Shown in pieces: positions 34,819 through 42,484 of a stretch of 64,000 nt of DNA (position 1 is the first letter of the stretch; every line of letters begins with the position of its first letter). This DNA comes from Bradyrhizobium embrapense (GTDB lineage: Bacteria; Pseudomonadota; Alphaproteobacteria; Rhizobiales; Xanthobacteraceae). The notes beneath the pieces are model-generated. The model was not told the DNA's origin, did no database searches, and saw only the letters and a program-made list of their open reading frames with translations. The stretch is taken from contig NZ_LFIP02000002.1 in the NCBI RefSeq assembly GCF_001189235.2, forward strand, positions 682,411 to 746,410. Direction: 5' to 3'. Both the position numbers and the translations under genes were made by a program.

Positions 34819-34834
34819 TGTACTTAGTAGTACA
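34819..34834. promoter_or_regulatory. Palindrome TGTACT-TAGT-AGTACA, TetR operator candidate
   Basis: Six-base perfect arms around TAGT, 24 bp before the start of the MDR gene and 86 bp from the TetR start. A half copy TGTACT occurs at 34746-34751 close to the TetR start codon. Position and symmetry fit autoregulation. Confidence 0.6.
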
Positions 34835-34857
34835 TAACAAAATCGGGAGATCGTGCC

Positions 34858-35841
34858 ATGAAGGCGGTTCAGGTCGTTGCGTTCGGACGTGCCCAGGATG
34901 TGGTCAAGCTCAACGAGGTGCCCGACGTCGGCAGCCCGGGTCCCAATGAAGTCGTGGTCGCGGTGGAGGCCGCGCCGATCAACAATTCGGATTTCATGAT
35001 CATCGCCGGCCGCTACGGCTATCTGCCGACGCCGCCGGCCACGCTCGGCATCGAGGGCGTCGGGCGGGTGGTCGCCGCGGGATCGCAGGTCAAGAACCTG
35101 AAGGAGGGCGATCGCACGCTGATCCCGTTCACGGTTCCGACCTGGACCGAACGCGTCAGGTTCGCCGCGTCATGGCAGCGGCCGTTGCCCGACAATGCGG
35201 ACATCCGGCAACTCTCGATGATCGGCGTCAATCCGGCGACCGCCTATCTGCTGCTGACCGATTTCGTGAAGATCCCCCACGGCGGCTGGGTGATTCAGAA
35301 CGGCGCCAATTCGGCGACGGCACGGGCGGTGATCGCGGTTGCCAAATCACTCGGGCTCAAGACCGTCAACGTCGTCCGGCGCGAGGAGGTTGTCGACGAG
35401 GTCAAAGCGGCCGGCGGCGATGTCGTGCTGGTCGACGGACCGGATCTCGCCAAGCGCGTCGCCAGGGAAACCGGCGGGGCACCGATCCTGCTGGCGCTCG
35501 ATGTCGTCGGTGGCGCGTCGGCGCTAAACCTGATGAACTGCCTGGCGCCGAAGGCCGTGCTCGTCATCTACAGCGCGATGAGCGGGCAGCCGTTCTCCGG
35601 CTCGGCCTTGAGCGTGATTTTCAAGGAAGTGTCGGTGCGCGGCTTCTGGCTCGGCCATTGGGGCAAGGCTGCGACCGACGAGACGCTGGCCAGGATGTAC
35701 GACCACCTCGTGCCGATGGTCGCGTCCGGAGCGATCACTGCACCGGTCGTCGGGACATATGGTCTGGAAGGATTTTCCGAGGCGATCGCCCAGGCCGCGG
35801 CCTTCAAAGGGAAGGTCATCTTTACGCCCGGCAAGGCCTGA
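34858..35841 (+). CDS. Zinc-independent MDR oxidoreductase, enoyl-ACP/CoA reductase (MECR)-like
   Basis: 327 residues. MDR core: PATLGIEGVGRVVAAGSQVKNLKEGDR, then LSMIGVNPATAYLLLTDFV and the nucleotide fold QNGANSATARAVIAVAKSLGLKTVNVVRR, pattern of trans-2-enoyl reductases (MECR/Etr1). No zinc-ligand Cys cluster. Uses NADPH by family. Under the divergent TetR regulator. Substrate cannot be fixed. Confidence 0.82.
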   Translation: MKAVQVVAFGRAQDVVKLNEVPDVGSPGPNEVVVAVEAAPINNSDFMIIAGRYGYLPTPPATLGIEGVGRVVAAGSQVKNLKEGDRTLIPFTVPTWTERVRFAASWQRPLPDNADIRQLSMIGVNPATAYLLLTDFVKIPHGGWVIQNGANSATARAVIAVAKSLGLKTVNVVRREEVVDEVKAAGGDVVLVDGPDLAKRVARETGGAPILLALDVVGGASALNLMNCLAPKAVLVIYSAMSGQPFSGSALSVIFKEVSVRGFWLGHWGKAATDETLARMYDHLVPMVASGAITAPVVGTYGLEGFSEAIAQAAAFKGKVIFTPGKA

Positions 35842-35877
35842 TCGACGCTTCGAGCAGGTCCTGCCGGGGCGGGCCAT

Positions 35878-36648
35878 TCACGCGTGCTTTCCGGCCCGCT
35901 GCGGCAGGATGAAGACCAGCGCGGCGATCGCACCGGCAAGGGCGATCGACGCCGTATAGCGGCTGAGCGCAAGGCCGCCGTGATCCAGCGGCTTGTCGAG
36001 GAAATCGCCGACGGTGGCGCCGAGCGGCCGGGTCAGGACGAAGGCGATCCAGAACAGCACCGTGTGCGACACCCGCGTCCAGAGATAGGCGGCGGCAACG
36101 ATGGCGATGCCGGCGGCGAACACGATGGCGCCGCCGCCATAGCCGAGGCCGGTGGAATCGGCCATCCAGTCGCCGAGCGCGGTGCCCAGCGTCTGCGAGA
36201 ACAGGATCGTGACCCAGTAGAAGGTTTCCGCCGCCCTGTTGTCGATCGACGCGATCGAGACCGTTCCCATGGTGCGATGCCATACAACAAGCGACGCAAC
36301 GAGCAGTCCGGCGAGCAGCGACGAGCCGCCGAGATATCCGATCCCCAGCGAGCGGTCGACGAAATCGGCAAAGGTCGTGCCGACCGTCGTCGTCGCGATG
36401 ATCACTATCCAATAGAGCAGCGGATGAAAGCGCTTCGCCGCCATCTGCGCCGCGACGGCAACCGCGAACACGACCGCGAAGATCGCGGTGCCGACGAGAT
36501 AACCGAGATTCATCGACATCGTGACGGCGTCGCCGCCGGTCTCGCCGAGCGTCGTGGCGAGAATCTTGATGACCCAGAAGCCGAGCGTGACGGCGGGGAC
36601 CTTTCCCAGGCGCTCGTCCGTGGCGGTGTCGCGCAATGATAATTTCAT
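35878..36648 (-). CDS. COG4705-type membrane protein, four W-x9-G-x4-D repeats (copy A)
   Basis: 256 residues, about eight membrane helices. Four repeats share W, then G ten residues later and D fifteen later: W25/G35/D40, W80/G90/D95, W145/G155/D160, W200/G210/D215. The first three are followed by an LGY-type segment (NLGY, GIGY, GLGY). Spacing between repeats is 55, 65 and 55, so the protein looks like a duplicated two-repeat unit. Acidic residues recurring at the same helix position suggest a cation path, but no transport has been shown to my knowledge. Third gene of the minus-strand unit; its paralogue is at 37181. Confidence 0.85.
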   Translation of the reverse strand: MKLSLRDTATDERLGKVPAVTLGFWVIKILATTLGETGGDAVTMSMNLGYLVGTAIFAVVFAVAVAAQMAAKRFHPLLYWIVIIATTTVGTTFADFVDRSLGIGYLGGSSLLAGLLVASLVVWHRTMGTVSIASIDNRAAETFYWVTILFSQTLGTALGDWMADSTGLGYGGGAIVFAAGIAIVAAAYLWTRVSHTVLFWIAFVLTRPLGATVGDFLDKPLDHGGLALSRYTASIALAGAIAALVFILPQRAGKHA

Positions 36649-36723
36649 GGGGTTGTTCGCTCCGAGAGAACGGGTCGCCGGCGGACGATGCCGCCGGCGG
36701 GTGGTCGAAATGCCGGATGGAGA

Positions 36724-37122
36724 TCAGGCCTTCATCGAGTCCATGATCGACAGCAGCTCGGCGAGCGCTTTCCTGCATTTGGCGGCATCCGGATTGGTTT
36801 CACGCACCGCCTCGAGCGCACGATCGATCGCCTTGTCGACCGTGTGCCAGTCCGCGGCGGCGCGCGGTTTCAATCCGGCTTCCGCTTCGTCCCATTTGGT
36901 CTCGAGATCCTTGATCCGCGCCTTGGCACCGACGAGGTCGCCCTTGTCGACCAGCGCCGCGACATCGGCGGCGATGCTGCGGAACCGCGTCAGGTCGCCG
37001 AGCCCGGCGGCGGCCGCCTGCGTGTGCGGCAGCAGCCTGAGGCCTGCGTTGGCATCGGGGAGCGGCTGGATGATTGCGAGCGCGACAATCGCCGTCGCCA
37101 AGCTGAGTGTCGTCTTGTTCAT
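36724..37122 (-). CDS. Small exported helical protein between the membrane paralogues
   Basis: 132 residues from ATG 37122 (AGGAG 7 bases upstream). Signal peptide [26 protein letters not shown]. Mature part is helical and charged: [54 protein letters not shown]. One Cys (AAKCRKAL). Its size and helix pattern recall small periplasmic four-helix bundles. Sits between two COG4705 genes, so likely an accessory of that membrane system. Confidence 0.78.
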   Translation of the reverse strand: MNKTTLSLATAIVALAIIQPLPDANAGLRLLPHTQAAAAGLGDLTRFRSIAADVAALVDKGDLVGAKARIKDLETKWDEAEAGLKPRAAADWHTVDKAIDRALEAVRETNPDAAKCRKALAELLSIMDSMKA

Positions 37123-37180
37123 CGTGGTTCTCCTGTGTGGGGTTGGTTCGGTTGATGTCCCGTCGGGGCGCATGTTGAAT

Positions 37181-37966
37181 TCACGCGCCGGGCGACGCCT
37201 CGGGCCTTCTGCCGGCGTCGCCTTCGAACGATAGCCACGCGACCAGCGCGACGATCACGGTCAGGAAGGCGAGGCTCGTGTAGATCGTGCCGAAGCCGAG
37301 CCCGCCATACTCTCGGGCCTGGGACAGCAGGTCGCCGAACGATGCGCCGAGCGGGCGCGTCAGGATGTAGGCGAGCCAGAACGTCAGCACCGCATTGGCG
37401 CCGAGCGCATAGGCCGCCGCGATCGCCGCGATCAGTGCCGCGAACGCGACCACCCCGACGTTGAAGCCAAGGCCAAGCGCTTCGGTGGCAAGATCACCGG
37501 CGGCCGTGCCGAGCGCGAATGTGAAGAGGATCGCCGCCCAGTAGAACCATTCGCGCCGCGTGGTCACGATGCTGTTGATCGACAGCGTCCGCTCGACCGC
37601 GAACCAGATCGCGAAGGTCGCGGCCAAAGCGATCGCGAAGGCGGCCGTGCTGACGTAGAGGTTGATCTCGAGCTTGTCGGTCAGTGCATCGGTGATCTGC
37701 GTCCCGACGATGCTGACGAGCACGACCGTCAGCCAGTAGACCCATGGCACGTAACGGTTCATCCGCAACTGGATGGCCAGCACTGCGGCAAGCAGCGCAA
37801 TCATGAGCAGGCCGGTCACACCGGTGCCAAGGCCGACATGGACGGCGAGATAATCGGCGCCGGTCTCGCCGACCGTGGTCGACATGATCTTGATCAGCCA
37901 GAAGACGAGGGTGACTTCGGGAACCTTGTTCAGCAAGCTGCGGCCGATGGGTCTGATATCAAGCAC
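37181..37966 (-). CDS. COG4705-type membrane protein, four W-x9-G-x4-D repeats (copy B)
   Basis: 261 residues, about eight helices. Repeats at W23/G33/D38, W78/G88/D93, W143/G153/D158 and W197/G207/D212, the same internal spacing as in copy A; between-repeat distances 55, 65, 54. Overall similarity to copy A is moderate, strongest in [17 protein letters not shown] and [12 protein letters not shown]. First gene of the operon running to 35878, divergent from the two-component genes, with the CTTAG boxes in between. Confidence 0.86.
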   Translation of the reverse strand: MLDIRPIGRSLLNKVPEVTLVFWLIKIMSTTVGETGADYLAVHVGLGTGVTGLLMIALLAAVLAIQLRMNRYVPWVYWLTVVLVSIVGTQITDALTDKLEINLYVSTAAFAIALAATFAIWFAVERTLSINSIVTTRREWFYWAAILFTFALGTAAGDLATEALGLGFNVGVVAFAALIAAIAAAYALGANAVLTFWLAYILTRPLGASFGDLLSQAREYGGLGFGTIYTSLAFLTVIVALVAWLSFEGDAGRRPEASPGA

Positions 37967-38034
37967 GGTGTGAAGCTCCGCTTTGACAGGGTCGGCGGTT
38001 CCGCCGGGTTCGAAAGCGAGCGTGCACGGCGAGA

Positions 38035-38050
38035 CTTAGCCCCGGCTTAG
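38035..38050 (+). promoter_or_regulatory. Direct repeat CTTAG-N6-CTTAG (box 1)
   Basis: CTTAG at 38035 and 38046, 11-base period, 69 bp before the copy B start. OmpR/PhoB-class response regulators bind direct half-sites about 11 bp apart (PmrA box: CTTAA repeats). The adjacent response regulator is the natural candidate. Confidence 0.6.
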
Positions 38051-38085
38051 GTGGGCGGAGCGGTCGCCATTTGAGCTCCGAAGCC

Positions 38086-38101
38086 CTAAGCCGCGGCTAA
38101 G
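38086..38101 (-). promoter_or_regulatory. Direct repeat CTTAG-N6-CTTAG on the minus strand (box 2)
   Basis: CTAAG at 38086 and 38097 on the plus strand, that is CTTAG repeats with the same 11-base period on the other strand. It faces box 1, with 51 bp between the two box starts, and lies about 100 bp before the response regulator. Suggests mutual control of both divergent units. Confidence 0.6.
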
Positions 38102-38200
38102 TCGAAGCTGATATGATCGCGGAAGCGTCGCCGGCTGATCGGTGCGACGCAGTTTCGCCGGGGCGTACTCCCGGTGCGGATCGGGATGGATCGCCAGGCG

Positions 38201-38863
38201 ATGCGGGTGCTCGTGGTCGAGGACGACAGGATGATCGGCGCCGCCGTCGTCGAGGCGCTGCGGGATGCCGCCTATGCGGTGGACTGGGTGCGCGACGGCG
38301 ATCTCGCCATCGAGGCCAGCCGCAGCGAGACCTACGACATCGCGCTGCTCGATCTCGGCCTGCCATCGACTGATGGTCTCGATGTTCTCAAGGCGATCCG
38401 GGAGCGCGCCTCGCGCCTTCCGGTGATCATTCTCACCGCCCGCGATGCGCTGGACGACCGCATCCGGGGGCTCGATCTCGGCGCCGACGACTACCTGGTC
38501 AAGCCGTTCGAGATCGCGGAGTTGCTGGCGCGGATGCGCGCGGTGCTGCGGCGCGAGGGCAGCGGGGCGCCGCCGGTTCTGACCAACGGCGCGCTTCATC
38601 TCGACCCGGCCACGCGGGAAGCCATCTTCTGCGAAGAAAAGGCCGTGCTCAGCGCGCGCGAGTTCGCCCTGCTACAGGCGCTGCTGACGCGGCCGGGGAC
38701 GATCCTGTCCCGTGCCGAGCTCGAACGCCAGATCTACGGCTGGCGCGAGGAGGTCGAGAGCAACGCGGTCGAATTCCTGATCCACGCCGTGCGCAGAAAA
38801 CTCGGCGCTGCGGCGATCAGGAACGTGCGCGGCGTCGGGTGGATGGTGGATCGTTCGAGATGA
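38201..38863 (+). CDS. OmpR/PmrA-class response regulator
   Basis: 220 residues from ATG 38201 (MRVLVVEDD; in-frame ATG 38186 and GTG 38174 are possible). Receiver domain with acidic pair D8/D9, phospho-acceptor D51 in LLDLGLP, and YLVKPF lysine; C-terminal winged helix (LSAREFALLQALLTRPGTILSRAELE, NAVEFLIHAVRRKLG). QseB/PmrA/TctD-like subgroup. Overlaps the kinase gene (ATGA). Confidence 0.92.
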   Translation: MRVLVVEDDRMIGAAVVEALRDAAYAVDWVRDGDLAIEASRSETYDIALLDLGLPSTDGLDVLKAIRERASRLPVIILTARDALDDRIRGLDLGADDYLVKPFEIAELLARMRAVLRREGSGAPPVLTNGALHLDPATREAIFCEEKAVLSAREFALLQALLTRPGTILSRAELERQIYGWREEVESNAVEFLIHAVRRKLGAAAIRNVRGVGWMVDRSR

Positions 38864-40164
38864 TGAGATCGCTGCGCGGACGCCTGTTCGTCGGACTTAC
38901 CGCGATCATCCTGCTGACGGGCGCCATCGGCGGACTCCTGGCCTACCGATGGGCCTACAGCGAAGCGATCGAGATGCAGGACTCCGTCCTGATCCAGATC
39001 GGCAGCTTCGCGCTGAGCGCTCCGATCCGGCAGAGCCGGCCCGTCACCGGCGTCGACGCGGAAGCCGAGGTTGCCGTCGTCGAGCTCGGTGAGGCGCCGC
39101 GCGGCTCCCCCGACGAGCGCCGGCTGTGGGGACTGAAGGACGGGCTGCACAATGATGTTTATCACAGCCAGCCGGTCCGCGTGCTGCTTCGGACCCGGCC
39201 GGACGGTAGCCGCTTTGCGGTGACGCAGCAGACCGAGATCCGCACCGAGATCGCAGGCGACATGGCGGTGCGGACGCTGTTGCCGATCGCCGCGCTGGTG
39301 CCGTGCCTGCTGCTGATGACGGCTTTCGTGATCGCCCGATCGTTCCGGCCGATGTTGCGCCTCGCCGGTGATCTCGATGCGAGCAGGGTGGATGACGTCG
39401 GTGCGTTGCCGGTGACGGGCGCGCCGAGCGAGCTGCAGCCGTTCCTCGGCTCGATCAACGGCTTGCTGGAGCGGGTGCGCGTCATGATGGACCAGCAACG
39501 GCGCTTCATCGCCGACGCTGCCCATGAGCTTCGCACGCCGGTCACCGCGCTCAGCCTGCAGGCGGAAAATCTCGCCTCCCTCGACATGCCCGCGGAGACG
39601 CGCGACCGGCTCGATGCGTTGAACAGCGGCATGCGGCGCACCAAGCATCTGCTCGAGCAGCTTCTGGCGCTGGCGCGTCAGGACGCCGCGCCGTCCGTCG
39701 TGCGTGCGGCGGTGGAGCTGGACAAGATCGCAAAGGGCGTCGTCGCTGATCTGCTGCCGGAGGCGGCAGCGCGCAGCATCGATCTCGGTTTCACGACGGT
39801 CGAGGTCGTCGCGGTGAACGGTGATGAGCTGTCGCTGATCTCGGCGATCCGGAACCTGGTCGAGAACGCAATCAAGTTCACGCCCGATGGAGGCGCTGTC
39901 GATCTTGCTGTCGTGAGGGAGGATCGAATGGCGGTGATCGAGATCGAGGACACGGGGCCGGGCATTCCGCCACGGGATCTGGCGCGGATCGGCGAGCCGT
40001 TTTTTCGCGGCGGCCAGCCGAGCGGAGAGGGGGCGGGGCTCGGGCTCTCGATCGTGAAGCGCATCGTCGATCAAGCCGCCGGTTCGATCCTGTTCGAGAA
40101 TGTGACCGGCGCCGGGCGCTCGGGCCTGCGCGTGAGGGTCAAGCTGCCGGTGATCGCCGGGTGA
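38860..40164 (+). CDS. Sensor histidine kinase (QseC/PmrB-like)
   Basis: 434 residues from ATG 38860, which overlaps the regulator stop. Two membrane helices (about 9-31 and 142-162) flank a periplasmic loop of about 110 residues (VYHSQPVRVLLRTRPDGSRFAV). Then H-box FIADAAHELRTPVTAL with His about residue 222, N-box NLVENAIKFTPDGG, G-boxes DTGPGIPP and GEGAGLGLSIVKRI. Full set of catalytic motifs. The loop has no obvious acidic iron-binding E-x-x-E, so the signal differs from classic PmrB or is unclear. Confidence 0.92.
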   Translation: MMRSLRGRLFVGLTAIILLTGAIGGLLAYRWAYSEAIEMQDSVLIQIGSFALSAPIRQSRPVTGVDAEAEVAVVELGEAPRGSPDERRLWGLKDGLHNDVYHSQPVRVLLRTRPDGSRFAVTQQTEIRTEIAGDMAVRTLLPIAALVPCLLLMTAFVIARSFRPMLRLAGDLDASRVDDVGALPVTGAPSELQPFLGSINGLLERVRVMMDQQRRFIADAAHELRTPVTALSLQAENLASLDMPAETRDRLDALNSGMRRTKHLLEQLLALARQDAAPSVVRAAVELDKIAKGVVADLLPEAAARSIDLGFTTVEVVAVNGDELSLISAIRNLVENAIKFTPDGGAVDLAVVREDRMAVIEIEDTGPGIPPRDLARIGEPFFRGGQPSGEGAGLGLSIVKRIVDQAAGSILFENVTGAGRSGLRVRVKLPVIAG

Positions 40165-40211
40165 GGCCTGGGGCGTGCCTACGGGACGCGACGGGGCCGC
40201 TCCCTGTCTTC

Positions 40212-41060
40212 TCAAGCATTGGGATCGTTCGCATTGGGATAGAACAGCTGCTGGCCGTTGATCTTATAGCCGGCGATCGCGTTCTGTCCCTCCGGTGAAA
40301 TCAGAAAGTCGATGAAGCGCTGGCCGGGTTCCTTTTTCACCGTGGGATGCTTGACCGGATTTACCAGCATCACTCCGTACTGATTGAACAGTCGCTTGTC
40401 GCTTTCAACCAGGACGGTCAGGTCGCCGCGATTTTGGAACGCCAGCCATGTGCCGCGGTCGGACAGCACATAGGCGTTTGACGCTGAGGCCATGTTCAGC
40501 GCCGCACCCATGCCCTGGCCGATTTCCTTGTACCACGAGCCGCGGTCGTTCACGATGTCGATGCCGGCCTCCTTCCAAAGCTTCAGTTCGGCAATATGGG
40601 TGCCGGAATGATCGCCGCGGGAGACGAACGGCGCAGCTCTGGTCTTGATGGTCTGCAGCGCCGTGAGGACATCCTTGCCCTTGATGCCTGCCGGATCGCC
40701 CTTCGGACCGATGACGACGAAGTCGTTATACATCACGGGATAACGCTTCACGCCAAATCCCTCCGCAAGGAACTTCTCCTCGGCGGATTTGGCGTGAACG
40801 AACACCACGTCGGCATCGCCGCGACGTGCCGTGTCGAGCGCCTGACCCGTTCCTTGTGCCAGCACCTTCACCTCGATACCCGTCTTCCGCTTGACGATCG
40901 GCAGCAGGTAGCCGAACAGCCCGGAATCCTGGGTGGACGTCGTCGACGCCACGACAATCGAATGATCTTCCGCCCAACTCGATTGGGGGAAGGTCTGCGT
41001 ACCAAGCACGACAAGCGCGATGATTGCGAGGATGCGAAGTGACCCGAACCAGTGCTTCAT
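40212..41060 (-). CDS. tupA: Tungstate ABC transporter substrate-binding protein TupA
   Basis: 282 residues. Signal peptide with hydrophobic LRILAIIALVVLGTQTFPQSSWA. TupA signature at the mature N-terminus: IVVASTTSTQDSGLFGYLLP, and the ligand motifs GTGQALDTARRGDADVVFVH and SRGDHSGTHIAELKLW. Distinguishes it from ModA, which starts differently. Downstream of tupB by 40 bp on the same strand. Ends 47 bp from the kinase stop. Confidence 0.92.
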   Translation of the reverse strand: MKHWFGSLRILAIIALVVLGTQTFPQSSWAEDHSIVVASTTSTQDSGLFGYLLPIVKRKTGIEVKVLAQGTGQALDTARRGDADVVFVHAKSAEEKFLAEGFGVKRYPVMYNDFVVIGPKGDPAGIKGKDVLTALQTIKTRAAPFVSRGDHSGTHIAELKLWKEAGIDIVNDRGSWYKEIGQGMGAALNMASASNAYVLSDRGTWLAFQNRGDLTVLVESDKRLFNQYGVMLVNPVKHPTVKKEPGQRFIDFLISPEGQNAIAGYKINGQQLFYPNANDPNA

Positions 41061-41100
41061 GCCAGCGATCTCCCTCTGAACAACAGTTCTTCTTGGTGCT

Positions 41101-41799
41101 TCAGCGACCTGTCAGGATGCGTCCGATCAGGAAGCTCAGCCCGCTCACGGTCATCGAGAGGATGATGAGGATGATGCCGAGCGCAAGCGCGAGGCTCAAC
41201 TCTCCCTTGCTCGTCTCCAATGCGATGGCAGTGGTCATGGTGCGCGTATAGCCGTGCACATTGCCGCCGACGATGATGATCGCGCCGACCTCGGCGATCG
41301 CCCGGCCGAACGCAGCGAGAAACGCGGTCAATAGCCCGTCGCGCCCGATAGCCATGAGCGGCAAGGTGGCACGCAAGCGCGAGGCGCCATCGACGAGAAG
41401 GGCATCGCCGTAGCGAGCCCAGACATCCACCATGATCCGGTGCACCAGCGCAATGACGATGGGGATGCCGAGAATGGCCTGCGCGATCACCATGGCGGTT
41501 GGCGTGAACAAGATCCCGAGCGCCCCCAACGGCCCCGATCGTGATAGTAAGAGATAGACGGCAAGCCCCACCACGACCGGCGGCAACCCCAGCAGCGCAT
41601 TGGCGACAACGATCAGCCCAACTCTGCCCCGGACCCGGTAGATGGCCAGCGCCGTCCCCAACGGCGCCCCGATCGCGAACGCAACGAGGCTTGCCGTCAG
41701 GCTGACGCCGAGCGAGAGGCCGACGATCTGGCTTAGCTCCGGATCAAAACGGCTGATAAGGCTGGCTGCCACGTCCAGCGCTTGGGTAAAGTCATTCAT
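41101..41799 (-). CDS. tupB: Tungstate ABC transporter permease TupB
   Basis: 232 residues, five to six helices; binding-protein-dependent permease loop is seen in EVGAIIIVGGNVHGYTRTMTTAIALETSKGELSLALALG, which contains the TupB-specific NVHGYTRTMTTAI. First gene of the unit. No TupC ATPase lies on either side (neither 40.2-38 kb nor 41.8-43.9 kb), so the ATPase must be elsewhere or shared. Confidence 0.92.
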   Translation of the reverse strand: MNDFTQALDVAASLISRFDPELSQIVGLSLGVSLTASLVAFAIGAPLGTALAIYRVRGRVGLIVVANALLGLPPVVVGLAVYLLLSRSGPLGALGILFTPTAMVIAQAILGIPIVIALVHRIMVDVWARYGDALLVDGASRLRATLPLMAIGRDGLLTAFLAAFGRAIAEVGAIIIVGGNVHGYTRTMTTAIALETSKGELSLALALGIILIILSMTVSGLSFLIGRILTGR

Positions 41800-41983
41800 G
41801 CTCTCTTACTAAGACAGAGCTCGGCAAATAAGCAAAATCATCGAGGTTTGAGACCCGCCCCGCTTACCGGTGATCAAGATGGCGGCCAGAGGTCATCGAC
41901 CGCGGCCGCGCCGCCGTCTATCCGCTGGTCGGTGAGATCCTCGTCGCTCGCAAGCGCGGCAGTCCAACGGGGGGGGGCGGCGA

Positions 41984-42382
41984 TCACTTGATCGTGGCGT
42001 GCACGGTGATGACCGAGGTGCCGGAGGCCTTCGGTCCCTGACCTGTTGCCTTGATGGCAAACGTATCGCTGCCCTTGTACTTGGCCTTCGCCCGGTATTC
42101 GAAGGTCGACGCGTTGATTTTCTTCAATTTGCCGTAGGCCGGCTTCTGCGAGATCGACGAGTCCGTCACCGTGCCGCGGATCCCGATCGGGATCTGGCAG
42201 CTTTCGCCTGCCGCGAGGTCGATATCGCCGGTCGAGTTCTCGCCCCAATCCGCCAATGTCACCGACATCGAGCATTCCGGCACGGCCTGCGCCGACGAAG
42301 CCGGCGTGATACCTGATGCGGCGAGGATGAGTGCCAGGGCGACGGCTCCCGACAATCGCGTCGTAACGATGCTCGTTCTCAT
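41984..42382 (-). CDS. Exported hypothetical protein with C-terminal beta-rich domain
   Basis: 132 residues from ATG 42382 (longer start at 42445 possible; ribosome site poor for both). Signal peptide LSGAVALALILAASGITPASSA. Mature part rich in Ser/Thr/Gly with strands FEYRAKAKYKGSDTFAIKATG and TSVITVHATIK, like single Ig-type repeats. Two Cys (ECSMSV, ESCQIP). A run of nine G lies just downstream of the stop. No known function. Confidence 0.65.
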   Translation of the reverse strand: MRTSIVTTRLSGAVALALILAASGITPASSAQAVPECSMSVTLADWGENSTGDIDLAAGESCQIPIGIRGTVTDSSISQKPAYGKLKKINASTFEYRAKAKYKGSDTFAIKATGQGPKASGTSVITVHATIK

Positions 42383-42484
42383 GCAAGGCCCACTGCTGAA
42401 GGTTTTCGGCAAGGGAATCCTGCAACGCCGGAGCAGGGCTGGCAAGGACTTGCCTACACCATGGAGCCGTGAGGCTGCAGAACG

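Noticed and set aside
38860..40164. Calling the two-component pair PmrAB outright
   Set aside because: The box type and family are PmrA/QseB-like, but the periplasmic loop shows no ExxE iron motif and the targets are not lipid A genes.
41820..41983. Short plus-strand stretch reading VIDRGRAAVYPLVGEILVARK, and a run of nine G
   Set aside because: Might be a gene remnant, but it is too short, has no start and matches nothing I can name; the G run could be a sequencing artefact.
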